IMG/VR virus record: IMGVR_UViG_3300034683_000041 | Span: 54,396-118,395 of that record | Length of the DNA: 64,000 nt | DNA from: a virus | Strand: one strand, 5' to 3' | Part shown: positions 16,317-24,331 of the stretch, in pieces | How the letters are laid out: each line of letters begins with the position of its first letter | How positions within the stretch are numbered: position 1 is the stretch's first letter | Translations under genes and position numbers: made by a program | The notes under the pieces: model-generated | Told to the model about the DNA's origin: nothing | The model's input: only the letters and a program-made list of their open reading frames with translations | Database searches by the model: none

Positions 16317-17606
16317 CTAGCTCCTCCTAACGATGACTGGAGTTGTACCAACCGTCAGTCCTGAGATCGTTTCAAGATCCGATGTTTTAACAATGCCGTC
16401 TTGAGTAGCTTGGACATTCCATCCACCATACGGGTTATCGATAATTGTACCGTCTGCAGGAACAACAAATCTATCTGAAGTAGCGTAAGAATAAATGTCT
16501 ACGATGTTACCAGCATCATACTCAATAAATCCAATATAAACTCTTCGTATTTCATTATCTGCAGTATCCAACATCTTTTTAGATAATGGCATGTACAGAT
16601 CTGTGAGAGGATTCTGACCTACTGGTCTTGTCTCTTCAACAACAAATCCATAGGTGTTAACACCAAATCCAGACACTGAGCCAGAGGCAGCAATATCAAC
16701 ATACACATAGTTCTTGCCTTCGACCAGATCAGCGGTATTGATGTATCCAAGAGTATCCATAGCTGCAGATAACTTGGTAAGCGTATCTTCAACATAAGCT
16801 ACTCTTAGTTTATCACTGATAGCAATCTGACCAGCTGAAGCTTCAGCAAATGAAATGTTGATGTGGCCTATAGCTACATAATGGTAGTCTGAAGTAACTC
16901 CATGTAATCTCAAACAACGGAAATCAAGTTTTCTTCCTCTAGAACCGTTGAGTTCGGTGATGATGATAGACGAGGTCTGACTTGCCGGGGCAACATCATT
17001 CATTTCGTATACAAGAACTCCGTCCAGTAACAGTTGTAACTTCTTAGGAAATAAACCTAACCAGATATGGATATCTCTCGGGAAAAGTTCGATATCGCCA
17101 AGAGTACGATCTTGACCAAAGTCTATAGATAGTGTCTGATCTCCAACACCATTTATGAACGTATTTCTCTGACTACACCAACAATTCAGTCGGTTATCTG
17201 CTACTTCAGAGAAAGTTTTCCAGTTCTGAAGTCTAGGTACTTCATAGTCGGATGTAGAAGATGCCACCATTCCATAGGAGTTACTAGATGTGAAATCCGG
17301 AAGTTCTCTTCCCAGGATAGTGATAGGAGTCGCATCGAATATGGCTGGATCATACCCCACAGGAACATTTCCAAGTGCTGTATACGCAATGCTCTGTGGA
17401 AGTAATCCCATGTCTCTGACAGTAGATGTGCATTCAGGTAAATTGCCCCAAGTATTTATACCATCGCCTATCTTTAAAGTTCGTTCTCCGTTGAGGTGTA
17501 CAACTTGATGGATACGTCCAAGAGGTACCGGGTCATCTCCATAAGTTTCAGACCAAGCCGTATCAGTATCACTGCCTATGTGGATATGTCCATGTATACT
17601 TTTCAT
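16317..17606 (-). CDS. Tail fibre-like protein with discoidin-like region, 429 aa
   Basis: The N-terminus carries a TLKIGDGINTWGNL element (about residues 45-58), the same fibre-type repeat as in the 14971 gene. Residues of about 120-260 resemble a galactose-binding (F5/8 type C) beta-sandwich: NRLNCWCSQRNTFING, LSIDFGQDRTLGDIELF, and a later RCLRLHG. This suggests binding to host surface sugars. The C-terminal part is beta-rich and unidentified. It heads the leftward fibre run, followed without a gap by the DUF4376-like gene. Confidence 0.65.
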   Translation of the reverse strand: MKSIHGHIHIGSDTDTAWSETYGDDPVPLGRIHQVVHLNGERTLKIGDGINTWGNLPECTSTVRDMGLLPQSIAYTALGNVPVGYDPAIFDATPITILGRELPDFTSSNSYGMVASSTSDYEVPRLQNWKTFSEVADNRLNCWCSQRNTFINGVGDQTLSIDFGQDRTLGDIELFPRDIHIWLGLFPKKLQLLLDGVLVYEMNDVAPASQTSSIIITELNGSRGRKLDFRCLRLHGVTSDYHYVAIGHINISFAEASAGQIAISDKLRVAYVEDTLTKLSAAMDTLGYINTADLVEGKNYVYVDIAASGSVSGFGVNTYGFVVEETRPVGQNPLTDLYMPLSKKMLDTADNEIRRVYIGFIEYDAGNIVDIYSYATSDRFVVPADGTIIDNPYGGWNVQATQDGIVKTSDLETISGLTVGTTPVIVRRS

Positions 17607-17670
17607 GATAAAACAACTCCCAAGTTAAATCGGATACATAAAATACCCTTAAACTACACAATTTTACAAG

Positions 17671-17710
17671 AGTAACTATAGTGACCCCAAACAGGGTCAC
17701 TATAGTTACT
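17671..17710 (-). terminator. Hairpin terminator after thyX
   Basis: Seventeen-base-pair perfect stem (17671-17687 with 17694-17710), followed on the - strand by TTGTAAAATTG. Confidence 0.75.
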
Positions 17711-17748
17711 TTGGGTATATGGAGAACTCACCCATTCTCCACGAATAC

Positions 17749-18567
17749 CTATCGATCATTCCCATGATCTACTACTTCCCGATCAGAACGAATCGAGAAA
17801 GCTCCACAAGTAAAAGTTTCACCTTCAGGACAATGTCCCAATTGGACACACTTAGGTCCAGCATTAGCGAAGATGACAGGATAATAGCGTTTTGCTATAG
17901 ACAGCATCTGACGAGCCACATCACGGATTTCCCATTGGGCACGAGTGCAACATCTTTCTGCAAAAAAGTGCATAAGAGCTCTCAAGTTCATCGTTGTAGT
18001 GATACTTGAAGCAGCAGCTTGAGGGGTAATGTAACGGGAGTCTTCAGCTTTTACGTCATTGTTGATAAAAAACCTATAAGTTTCCTCAACATGTTCCATA
18101 AGCGAAACAAACCGTTCGTACACTTCAGGATTCTCATGATTCATTATACTGGAAGGAACGATTGTAGCGATATGATGGAACTTAACATATCGCTGACTTT
18201 GCTGCGAATATGAAGCTAACCTGTGTCTCACCAGTTGATGAGTCATGGCACGAGATACATTCTGTATACTGAATGTCATAGTGACATGCTCTATAGGAGA
18301 CTGATGACTACTAGATTGCATCTTCAAAAGAAACTTCTGTGCAGCTTCATACGCATCAGCAGTTCGTGCATCAAGTTCTAGCTTACTAAGACTTGCAGCA
18401 TCAAGGTCATTAGTAAGTTTCAAGATGTCCCGGATAGAAGTATCTTCGGAGTAACATTGTCGATATCCTAAGAACACTTTAAGAAGGTTAAGCCGAGATT
18501 GGATAAGAGCATATTCGGGACAAATTGTTTCTTCAAAATACTCTACGTTTGCTTTAACTGGGTACAT
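17749..18567 (-). CDS. thyX: Flavin-dependent thymidylate synthase ThyX, 272 aa
   Basis: Makes dTMP from dUMP using FAD, NADPH and methylene-tetrahydrofolate, for phage DNA synthesis. The ThyX signature RHRxxSxxxxSxRY is exact at residues 114-127 (RHRLASYSQQSQRY). Other family elements are EDSRYITPQAA and FFAERCCTRAQWEIRDVA, which contribute to nucleotide binding. The C-terminal Cys-rich end (CVQLGHCPEGETFTCG) is typical of some longer ThyX proteins. The best Shine-Dalgarno upstream (AAGGAG, 18608-18603) serves a six-codon ORF that stops seven bases before the thyX ATG, so translational coupling is possible. Confidence 0.95.
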   Translation of the reverse strand: MYPVKANVEYFEETICPEYALIQSRLNLLKVFLGYRQCYSEDTSIRDILKLTNDLDAASLSKLELDARTADAYEAAQKFLLKMQSSSHQSPIEHVTMTFSIQNVSRAMTHQLVRHRLASYSQQSQRYVKFHHIATIVPSSIMNHENPEVYERFVSLMEHVEETYRFFINNDVKAEDSRYITPQAAASSITTTMNLRALMHFFAERCCTRAQWEIRDVARQMLSIAKRYYPVIFANAGPKCVQLGHCPEGETFTCGAFSIRSDREVVDHGNDR

Positions 18568-18574
18568 GTCACAT

Positions 18575-18595
18575 TTACCTGTACAGATTGATCAT
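18575..18595 (-). CDS. Possible six-codon leader peptide ahead of thyX
   Basis: ATG at 18595 with AAGGAG seven bases upstream; it encodes MINLYR and stops at 18575, just before thyX. Seen directly; a role in coupling thyX translation is inference. Confidence 0.3.
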   Translation of the reverse strand: MINLYR

Positions 18596-18780
18596 CTAAC
18601 ATCTCCTTATACCAGGATGGTTATCAACCCCATGTTGACATGGGATGTTCCATATACGTTAAAAGTTACATCCTCCATTCGTTATTCAGATCTACTCATG
18701 AAGAGTAGTCTGATACATAACATATACATGGCACCAGATGGTACCGTAACGTTGATCGTTGTGTGAGGTTCTTGTTCCAT

Positions 18781-18813
18781 ACGTTCTCTACTTACCTTAC
18801 GAGTAGAGAACGT
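18781..18813. repeat. Hairpin 1 of the cluster
   Basis: ACGTTCTCTAC (18781-18791) pairs with GTAGAGAACGT (18803-18813). Confidence 0.7.
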
Positions 18814-18848
18814 AAGTTCTACTACTAGTGGAAATTCAGTTCACTCTA

Positions 18849-18880
18849 CGCAACTATCCCCATAGGGGAGGATAGTTGCG
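18849..18880. repeat. Hairpin 2 of the cluster
   Basis: CGCAACTATCC (18849-18859) pairs with GGATAGTTGCG (18870-18880). Confidence 0.7.
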
Positions 18881-18927
18881 TCCATATCGTTCTCTACCCC
18901 CTATGGGGGAGGATACGGAGTCTAGCA

Positions 18928-18959
18928 CATGTGTGTGTCAAGTGTAGGACACACACATG
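18928..18959. repeat. Hairpin 4 of the cluster
   Basis: CATGTGTGTGTC (18928-18939) pairs with GACACACACATG (18948-18959). Confidence 0.7.
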
Positions 18960-18968
18960 CTTCTCGTT

Positions 18969-18986
18969 CTTGTCTATCAAGACAAG
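18969..18986. repeat. Hairpin 5 of the cluster
   Basis: CTTGTCT pairs with AGACAAG around a four-base loop. Confidence 0.6.
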
Positions 18987-19050
18987 ATGCGTAGAGTCTC
19001 GTTCACTCTTCTCTACTTACCTGTATGTATGTGTTGTACTCACATCTCAC

Positions 19051-19084
19051 GTATAGATACACTTCTCTCTCAGTGTATCTATAC
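19051..19084. repeat. Hairpin 6 of the cluster
   Basis: GTATAGATACAC (19051-19062) pairs with GTGTATCTATAC (19073-19084). Confidence 0.7.
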
Positions 19085-19162
19085 TCTACTTATACTTATT
19101 TATATACATACATAACCCCAGCCCTGCCTCACGGGGGTGAGATCTAGTCATTTTATAATTAC

Positions 19163-19182
19163 AGTGGTAATTTTTTACCACT
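19163..19182. repeat. AT-region hairpin with T loop
   Basis: AGTGGTAA (19163-19170) pairs with TTACCACT (19175-19182); the TTACCACT half recurs near 19196. It could act as a terminator because a short T stretch follows. Confidence 0.5.
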
Positions 19183-19298
19183 TTTAGACTTATAAATTAC
19201 CACTATTTAAATATAATATTTATATATACCAATCTTTTGGTATATGTTGATTATTTCCTTCGAATTCAATACTATGCAATTGATCCCGGAGGTACTAA

Positions 19299-20327
19299 AT
19301 GGATTACCAAAGTAAAATACAACAACTTAGATCCGTGTCTCCTACAGTAGACGAATATATCTCCAAAGGAGGATATTTAGTAGGAGTAGAAGATCCTGAA
19401 AGTGTCACAGATAGAGAAGTTCTTTTGTCGTGCTATCTTCTTCTTATAAATGAACTTCGTCAGATCGGAGTGAACTTCATTGGGGAGTTGGATGAGATAT
19501 TGTCCGATTTCTGGACAGCTGAAGGTCTACTGCAGTTGAGACAAGTTCTTGACCACGAATATTTATCTTCTCAGTTCAGTAATGACCAAGACCTCAAGTT
19601 AAACTTGGACGCATACATCAATGACTCGTATGTCCCTGAAATAGAAAAACTGGAACGAGTCCTTGTTGAAGTTTTAAAAGAAAAGATCATTTCTCCCAAA
19701 TATCAACAATTGTTTCAGGTGTATGGGCACTTTACTACGAATACGATATTTGATGATTATATCAATTATCTCTTAGAGAGTGCTGAGATTAAATTCGATG
19801 TGACTGCTACTGTAGAAGAACAGGCTGAGCTTATTAAGATAGTTCAGCAAAGTAGAGAGTTCTTTAAAGCCGCTATGAGCTTTTTGATCAAAGTCCGTCC
19901 TGATCTTGATAAAGAAAAGATACTGCACAGCGTACTTGATTATGATCTTGATAAGCTTCAGGTAGACGTACTTGATCAGATGGTATTTGCTATGCTGCGA
20001 GCTAAAGACGCAACTGATGCGTTGTCTGTCAAGATACGAGATGAGATATTGTTAAATCACCATCAAACTGCACGACATCACATCGAGTATTATGAGTATA
20101 GAAACACTCCTCCTGATCAGTATGACTTGATACAACTACTTGGACATTTTGTAGAACCTGGATCTACAAAAGAAGAATTTACTAAAGAAGTCGAAGTTCT
20201 TCTAAATCATCCCATAGTTCGTAAAGAAGATCATGGATATATACACAGATTGAGTGCTGCTCTGATAGAGATCTATGATGATGCGAACTTCCACATCCTT
20301 CAGAACAAATCGGTCAATGGGAAATAA
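19299..20327 (+). CDS. Hypothetical protein directly upstream of the RNAP fragment, 342 aa
   Basis: The ATG at 19299 has GGAGGT upstream and follows a strongly AT-rich stretch. The protein is acidic and helical, with no recognised motif, signal or membrane segment. It ends four bases before the preferred start of the RNAP beta'-like gene, so the two are probably translated together and may work together. An RNAP accessory subunit is a possibility that I cannot support from the sequence alone. Confidence 0.65.
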   Translation: MDYQSKIQQLRSVSPTVDEYISKGGYLVGVEDPESVTDREVLLSCYLLLINELRQIGVNFIGELDEILSDFWTAEGLLQLRQVLDHEYLSSQFSNDQDLKLNLDAYINDSYVPEIEKLERVLVEVLKEKIISPKYQQLFQVYGHFTTNTIFDDYINYLLESAEIKFDVTATVEEQAELIKIVQQSREFFKAAMSFLIKVRPDLDKEKILHSVLDYDLDKLQVDVLDQMVFAMLRAKDATDALSVKIRDEILLNHHQTARHHIEYYEYRNTPPDQYDLIQLLGHFVEPGSTKEEFTKEVEVLLNHPIVRKEDHGYIHRLSAALIEIYDDANFHILQNKSVNGK

Positions 20328-20331
20328 TCAC

Positions 20332-21705
20332 ATGCAGAACGAAAATATCATCCGCTGGTTGACTGACCCTATGCGTCGAGCTTCAATATGTACAAGAAGA
20401 GCACTTCTTTTGCTTGTGTCTTCTGTAGAAGTTGAACGTATACCTGATTTTGAAGAAGAACCAACTAGAGATCAAATACTTATCCGATCTGTGGACAGTG
20501 CAGTAGAACACAAACTTAAAACTTCTACTCAGTACGTACTGCAACGAGACACTAAGCATGTGTATGCGTTGAACTACCTACATGGACGCCAAGAGATGCA
20601 ATACATTTGTCTTGGTCCAGTAGGAGCAGCGCCTCTTCATATCTACGAAAAATTCATGTTAAAATCTGGCATGATAGAGAATTATGATGGTCCCCCTATA
20701 GAGACCACGTATGGTAGATACATCTCCAATTATCTCTTATTGGCAAATCCGTTCGGTTCGATGTTTCCGTATATCAATGATGTTTTCAAATTCAGCAACA
20801 TAGAGAATAATGCTGCTAAATTGGCTCTACAAGGAAAGCTTACTACTAATGAACTTTCCAGATATATGGATAATGCATTTTTCATGTCGATGTTAGCAGA
20901 GATCTGTGTACCGATATTTTCTCAAAGAGCATTGACTCCAAACCCAGAGATAGCTAAACGAAAAGCTGAGCTTCTTAAAAAGTACGAAGATGAGCTTAAA
21001 ACTGGGGATACCGCCATCGCAGTCAAAATAGAAGACGAACTCATCGAGATGGATAAACAGTACCTTAAAGGAGATCCTTCAGATGGGTTTTATTCTTCTG
21101 CAGGTAAGAAATATAACGTACACAGAAAATCACAATATCTTGCATTAGGACTTGTTGAAAAATTCCAACAAGAACGAGGTCAGTATACGTTCCTTGAAAC
21201 TGCACTGATAGATGGATGGAAACCTGAAGAGTTCGCTGACATCTGTTCTAACGCTCGACAAGGGAGTTATCGTCGAGGTATAGAAACAGAACAAGGTGGA
21301 GTACAAACAAAATATCTGTTAAGAACTCTTCAGAATCTCGAATTGACTGAAGAAGACTGCGGATCTAAAACTACATATACCGTTCTATTGACTAAAGAAA
21401 ACATCGAGGATCACATTGGATACTATGTAACCTCTGGCCCAAAGAGCAATGTCTATCTCGACGATACGAATAAATCTGAGTTCATTGGATCTACTGTCCA
21501 GCTCAGAACTCCTATGGGATGTAAAACTAAAAACGGATATTGCTATCGCTGCACTGGGCAGATATACAAAACTCTAGGAGTTAAAGAGGTTGGTCCTCGT
21601 GGACTGGAAATCGGTGCAGCATTCTTGACAGCTTCATTGAAAGCCATGCACGGTATAAAACTGTCCAGTATGGACATAAGCGACATCGACAATTATACTT
21701 TATAA
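20332..21705 (+). CDS. RNA polymerase beta'-subunit-like protein (C-terminal segment), 457 aa
   Basis: Fragment of a multisubunit RNA polymerase largest subunit, as in phiKZ-type phages that transcribe their own genes. The C-terminal third follows bacterial beta': RRGIETEQGGVQTKYLLRTL corresponds to the segment after the trigger loop, and LTEEDCGS to VTEDDCGT. CKTKNGYCYRC (Cys397, Cys404, Cys407) with Cys343 recreates the C...CX6CX2C zinc site. IGAAFLTASLKAMHG aligns with the [21 protein letters not shown] region. The NADFDGD magnesium-binding loop is not in this piece. Start at 20332 preferred (GGGA upstream); 20317 and 20275 are alternatives that overlap the previous gene. Confidence 0.75.
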   Translation: MQNENIIRWLTDPMRRASICTRRALLLLVSSVEVERIPDFEEEPTRDQILIRSVDSAVEHKLKTSTQYVLQRDTKHVYALNYLHGRQEMQYICLGPVGAAPLHIYEKFMLKSGMIENYDGPPIETTYGRYISNYLLLANPFGSMFPYINDVFKFSNIENNAAKLALQGKLTTNELSRYMDNAFFMSMLAEICVPIFSQRALTPNPEIAKRKAELLKKYEDELKTGDTAIAVKIEDELIEMDKQYLKGDPSDGFYSSAGKKYNVHRKSQYLALGLVEKFQQERGQYTFLETALIDGWKPEEFADICSNARQGSYRRGIETEQGGVQTKYLLRTLQNLELTEEDCGSKTTYTVLLTKENIEDHIGYYVTSGPKSNVYLDDTNKSEFIGSTVQLRTPMGCKTKNGYCYRCTGQIYKTLGVKEVGPRGLEIGAAFLTASLKAMHGIKLSSMDISDIDNYTL

Positions 21706-21715
21706 GGAGAACTTT

Positions 21716-22336
21716 ATGTCGAATCCTAAAACTATCTCTCCGGAACAAGCTGCTACTGTAAAACCTGTCGTAGTAAAACCGGCTGCAGTAGAGGCTAAAC
21801 CGGATCCCAAATCGGAAGTAAAAACAGAAACCAAAGCGGAATCTAAACCTGCTCCGGAACAGGAACAAAAATCTGGTCAGGAAAACACCACCAAAATTAC
21901 CCCTCAGGTTCAGAATCGAGTACAGGAAGCTAAGCCTGTAGTATCCCCTACTCCTGAACCGGAAAAGACTCTGACCACTAGTCAGAAGAAATTTAATGAA
22001 GAAATAGCTAGCATAACCGAAGAACAGAAAAAAGTTCTTCCTGATGTTAAGATCATTCGTGCTCGCATGACGAGCATTTTACGAACTATCGTGGAAAATC
22101 CCGATACCGAATGGTTCGTTCGCAGGTGGATCGCTGAAGTTAAGAAATCCCCTAAACTTCTTCTTCGTCCCGATAGAATCATAGTCACGGAACAGAACCA
22201 GTATGTCTTTGAGAAAATATTTGTTTTGCACTCTTTGATTTACAATAAGGTAAGTTCAAATACCGAACTCAATTGGGACTATGCTGTTTCTATACTTGGA
22301 GAAACTGCACTGTTGCGATTTTTAAAGAAAAGATAA
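21716..22336 (+). CDS. Hypothetical protein with Pro/Lys/Glu-rich N-terminus, 206 aa
   Basis: Starts ten bases after the RNAP gene with AAGGAGAAC before the ATG, so it is cotranscribed. Residues of about 1-90 are a low-complexity, probably disordered segment rich in Lys, Pro, Glu, Thr and Val (repeats such as KPVVVKPAAV and KTETKAESK). Residues 95-206 look folded and helical (ARMTSILRTIVENPDTEWFV). No family recognised. The linker-plus-domain layout is typical of binding or scaffolding proteins. Confidence 0.65.
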   Translation: MSNPKTISPEQAATVKPVVVKPAAVEAKPDPKSEVKTETKAESKPAPEQEQKSGQENTTKITPQVQNRVQEAKPVVSPTPEPEKTLTTSQKKFNEEIASITEEQKKVLPDVKIIRARMTSILRTIVENPDTEWFVRRWIAEVKKSPKLLLRPDRIIVTEQNQYVFEKIFVLHSLIYNKVSSNTELNWDYAVSILGETALLRFLKKR

Positions 22337-22347
22337 CGTGGTTAATA

Positions 22348-22385
22348 CATGTAAGAGACCACCTGTGTCGGTGGTCTCTTACATG
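22348..22385 (+). terminator. Long perfect hairpin between two genes
   Basis: Sixteen-base-pair perfect stem (22348-22363 with 22370-22385). No T-run follows; instead a G-rich SD for the next gene comes immediately after. The ten-base repeat GTGGTTAATA flanks it at 22338-22347 and 22398-22407. Confidence 0.55.
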
Positions 22386-22394
22386 CTGGGGGAG

Positions 22395-22940
22395 ATGGTG
22401 GTTAATAAATACACACTTAGCGACGTCGTATTGGGTGTATGCTACATCTTAGATAAATACAACATAAAAGTCACTGTTTCGAATATTGAACTTGCGATGT
22501 TTTATCTTAAACGATCCGGCATAGATGTCGAATGCGAATTCACTTTCATGGGAATGTTTCCTAAATCTCGAACATTGATAAATACACTCATGACGTTGTC
22601 CCAACAAAAAAGATTGGTGTGCAATTTAGAATCTAAATTTTGTTGCGTCAATCCTTGTGAATATACAGATCACATTGTGGAGCTAGCGACATCCGAGATA
22701 CTCCCTACTGCACTTGATTTGTTTGTTTATTTGATGGAACATCAAGACAATCCAGATCTAATGCTGTCAAAGATAATGTATGTCATTCATTTACGAGATA
22801 CGCTTAGAACGGAAAATAAAAGTGATAACATTGCAAGTGTCTGGATAAACCTGTGGAATTCCGGATATGTCACGCATCAGTATAAAGAGTTTAAAGAAAT
22901 ATACGATTGGATAGATACCACGGATCTTTATAAAAACTAA
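22395..22940 (+). CDS. Hypothetical protein, 181 aa
   Basis: The frame is open from GTG 22338, but that start would put the 16-base-pair hairpin inside the gene. ATG 22395, right after GGGGGAG, is preferred, with GTG 22398 as an alternative. The protein is helical with many Cys residues (for example CCVNPCEY), and its C-terminal part looks like an all-helical domain. No recognised family or catalytic motif. Confidence 0.55.
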   Translation: MVVNKYTLSDVVLGVCYILDKYNIKVTVSNIELAMFYLKRSGIDVECEFTFMGMFPKSRTLINTLMTLSQQKRLVCNLESKFCCVNPCEYTDHIVELATSEILPTALDLFVYLMEHQDNPDLMLSKIMYVIHLRDTLRTENKSDNIASVWINLWNSGYVTHQYKEFKEIYDWIDTTDLYKN

Positions 22941-22944
22941 ACGT

Positions 22945-22985
22945 ACACGGAAGAGAACTGGTCTTACGACCAGTTCTCTTCGTGT
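22945..22985 (+). terminator. Hairpin after the gene ending at 22940
   Basis: Eighteen-base-pair stem with one bulged G (22945-22963 with 22968-22985). No T-run. Confidence 0.6.
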
Positions 22986-23025
22986 TGGAACACATCACTA
23001 CAATAAGGAGATACTCGGAGAAGAT

Positions 23026-23106
23026 ATGTTCGTGATTTGTACCTTACACGAACCTTCGGGGACCAATCGAAAATCTTCTACCGCATACAATGCTGCAGTA
23101 GAATAA
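23026..23106 (+). CDS. Possible small protein, 26 aa
   Basis: ATG at 23026 preceded by two SD-like sequences, AAGGAG (23005-23010) and GGAG (23017-23020). It encodes a 26-residue peptide starting MFVICTLHEPSG and ending three bases before the convergent gene. There is no other coding frame in this gap. The translation signals are better than those of many larger genes here, but no homology can be judged at this length. Confidence 0.35.
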   Translation: MFVICTLHEPSGTNRKSSTAYNAAVE

Positions 23107-23108
23107 AA

Positions 23109-23636
23109 TTACTTAGGTTCAGATATTCCGTTTTCACTAAAGTCAAACGGATCAGACCGCAATTCGGTATCTGGTATCTCAAGATCAAGTTCTGCACAAG
23201 CTTTGGAGATCTCTCGTTCAGCTTCTTCCAATTGTGTTTTGTCAGTTGTACCATGTCGTCGTAAAGAAATTTCTCTAAGTACAGCGACTGCTGCTTTGCC
23301 AGTTTCTTTAGCATCTTCGTTAGTTTTATATTTCAAACGATAATTGATTCTCTGACCCATACTTTTCTCTCTAGAATCAATAGCATGCAATAATTTATCA
23401 ACAAGGGCAAGTCTAGAACTCGCAAGCTCAGGATCGACATTATTAATCTTAAGATCGATAGTTTCTACAGCTTCAGCAAGTCTACCGATTATTTCGTTAC
23501 GTATGACTGCAGTTTCATTAGCAGTTTCATCATACTTGTCCAATAATTTTGGTATGTCGGGAGATCCGTATTCCAAATCAATATAATCGGAAGCTGCTTC
23601 GGCTTTGGCTTTGGCAATGGCATCTTTTATGTTCAT
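23109..23636 (-). CDS. Hypothetical helical protein, 175 aa
   Basis: The ATG at 23636 follows AAGGTGATACCC; a GTG at 23651 in the same frame is less likely because it overlaps that SD. The protein is helix-rich and acidic, with a possible coiled segment around residues 35-95 and a conserved-looking RINYRLKYKTNEDAKETG stretch. No membrane segment or enzyme motif. It is an isolated leftward gene inside a rightward region, divergent from the early-type promoter at 23731, which suggests separate control. Confidence 0.6.
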   Translation of the reverse strand: MNIKDAIAKAKAEAASDYIDLEYGSPDIPKLLDKYDETANETAVIRNEIIGRLAEAVETIDLKINNVDPELASSRLALVDKLLHAIDSREKSMGQRINYRLKYKTNEDAKETGKAAVAVLREISLRRHGTTDKTQLEEAEREISKACAELDLEIPDTELRSDPFDFSENGISEPK

Positions 23637-23730
23637 GGGTATCACCTTCACAAGTAAAAATTAATACTGTAGCATAGCATGTATAATTTTAATTTCACTT
23701 ATATAGATGCTTATCAAAAATTTTTAGGAC

Positions 23731-23738
23731 TATATTAC
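23731..23738 (+). promoter_or_regulatory. TATATTAC early-type promoter motif
   Basis: TATATTAC, 68 bases before the ATG at 23806, in an AT-rich intergenic region. One of seven such motifs upstream of rightward genes in this window. Confidence 0.5.
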
Positions 23739-23805
23739 AAATTTAGATGTAGAATCTGGGCCTTCTATATTGACAATTCATCACGTAACATTAAAGGAGA
23801 CATCA

Positions 23806-24108
23806 ATGTCTGGGAGAATTTACTCTAGAAAACCGAAAACCCCTTGGAAGATATCCCTCGAGTTCGATGCCAATTCTAAAGTCTATTCATTTGCTGAAAT
23901 TAACGACACAGCTCAGGAAAGAATGTTGAAGTTAATGAACTTACTTGACATTCGCATCGGTATGCAAGAGCCTCTTCTGAAAGTAAAAATCAAGTACCTT
24001 TCTGACAAAGGTGAGCATCCCGGAGAGTACTTCCCACTGGATCGCTTACCGGATGCTGGTTCTCAGGTTACAATTCCCGGATATTGTGAGATCGTAAGGA
24101 AAGTATAA
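23806..24108 (+). CDS. Hypothetical small protein, 100 aa
   Basis: The ATG at 23806 follows AAAGGAGACATCA; a TTG 12 codons earlier is open but would contain the SD. A basic, beta-rich small protein (SGRIYSRKPKTPWKISLEF) without recognised motif. It is followed by a strong terminator and preceded by an early-type promoter motif, so it is probably a monocistronic early gene. Such genes often encode host-takeover proteins; this is inference. Confidence 0.6.
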   Translation: MSGRIYSRKPKTPWKISLEFDANSKVYSFAEINDTAQERMLKLMNLLDIRIGMQEPLLKVKIKYLSDKGEHPGEYFPLDRLPDAGSQVTIPGYCEIVRKV

Positions 24109-24114
24109 CGTTCT

Positions 24115-24148
24115 GTAAGGAGTAGACCAATATTGGTCTACTCCTTAC
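24115..24148 (+). terminator. Intrinsic terminator
   Basis: Perfect 34-base palindrome, followed after about 12 bases by a run of nine T (about 24160). Confidence 0.85.
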
Positions 24149-24191
24149 TTTAGGAAATATTTTTTTTTAAATTTGAAGATTAAAATACGCA

Positions 24192-24199
24192 TATATTAC
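24192..24199 (+). promoter_or_regulatory. TATATTAC early-type promoter motif
   Basis: TATATTAC within ATATATTAC, about 130 bases before the topoisomerase B-subunit start. The leader between them has an inverted pair GTAGACA (24251) / TGTCTAC (24288). Confidence 0.5.
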
Positions 24200-24331
24200 T
24201 AAATTGATCTGAGGAAGTAGTAATAAGTCACCGTTGTTGAACTCTATATGTAGACACGAGATGCCCTTCCTTGCTAGTGGATTTTGTTGTCTACTCAAAA
24301 GTGTAACCAACATGTAGCTAAAGGACAGATG

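Larger units (their letters stand above)
18568..19298. other. Large non-coding region with a cluster of hairpins, at a divergent transcription switch
   Basis: No convincing gene in about 730 bases between thyX (leftward) and the gene at 19299 (rightward). At least six near-perfect hairpins lie in a row: 18781-18813, 18849-18880, about 18895-18912 (CCCCC/GGGGG), 18928-18959, 18969-18986 and 19051-19084. They are separated by similar C/T-rich spacers such as CGTTCTCTAC and CTACTTACC. Beyond 19085 the sequence becomes very AT-rich, with a smaller hairpin at 19163-19182. Candidates are structured RNAs, a replication origin or a transcription-insulating region. Confidence 0.6.

Noticed and set aside
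18566-18766. 66-codon ORF (or 49 codons from 18617) in the non-coding region
   Set aside because: No SD at either start; the first start overlaps the thyX start in antisense, and the frame overlaps the likely thyX leader. Not strong enough to call.
18767-19298. tRNA genes or a CRISPR array
   Set aside because: No cloverleaf or conserved tRNA elements could be traced, and the hairpins have different sequences with no regular repeat-spacer units.
22338-22394. GTG start for the 22395 gene
   Set aside because: It would place a perfect 16-base-pair hairpin in the coding sequence, and there is a G-rich SD just before 22395.
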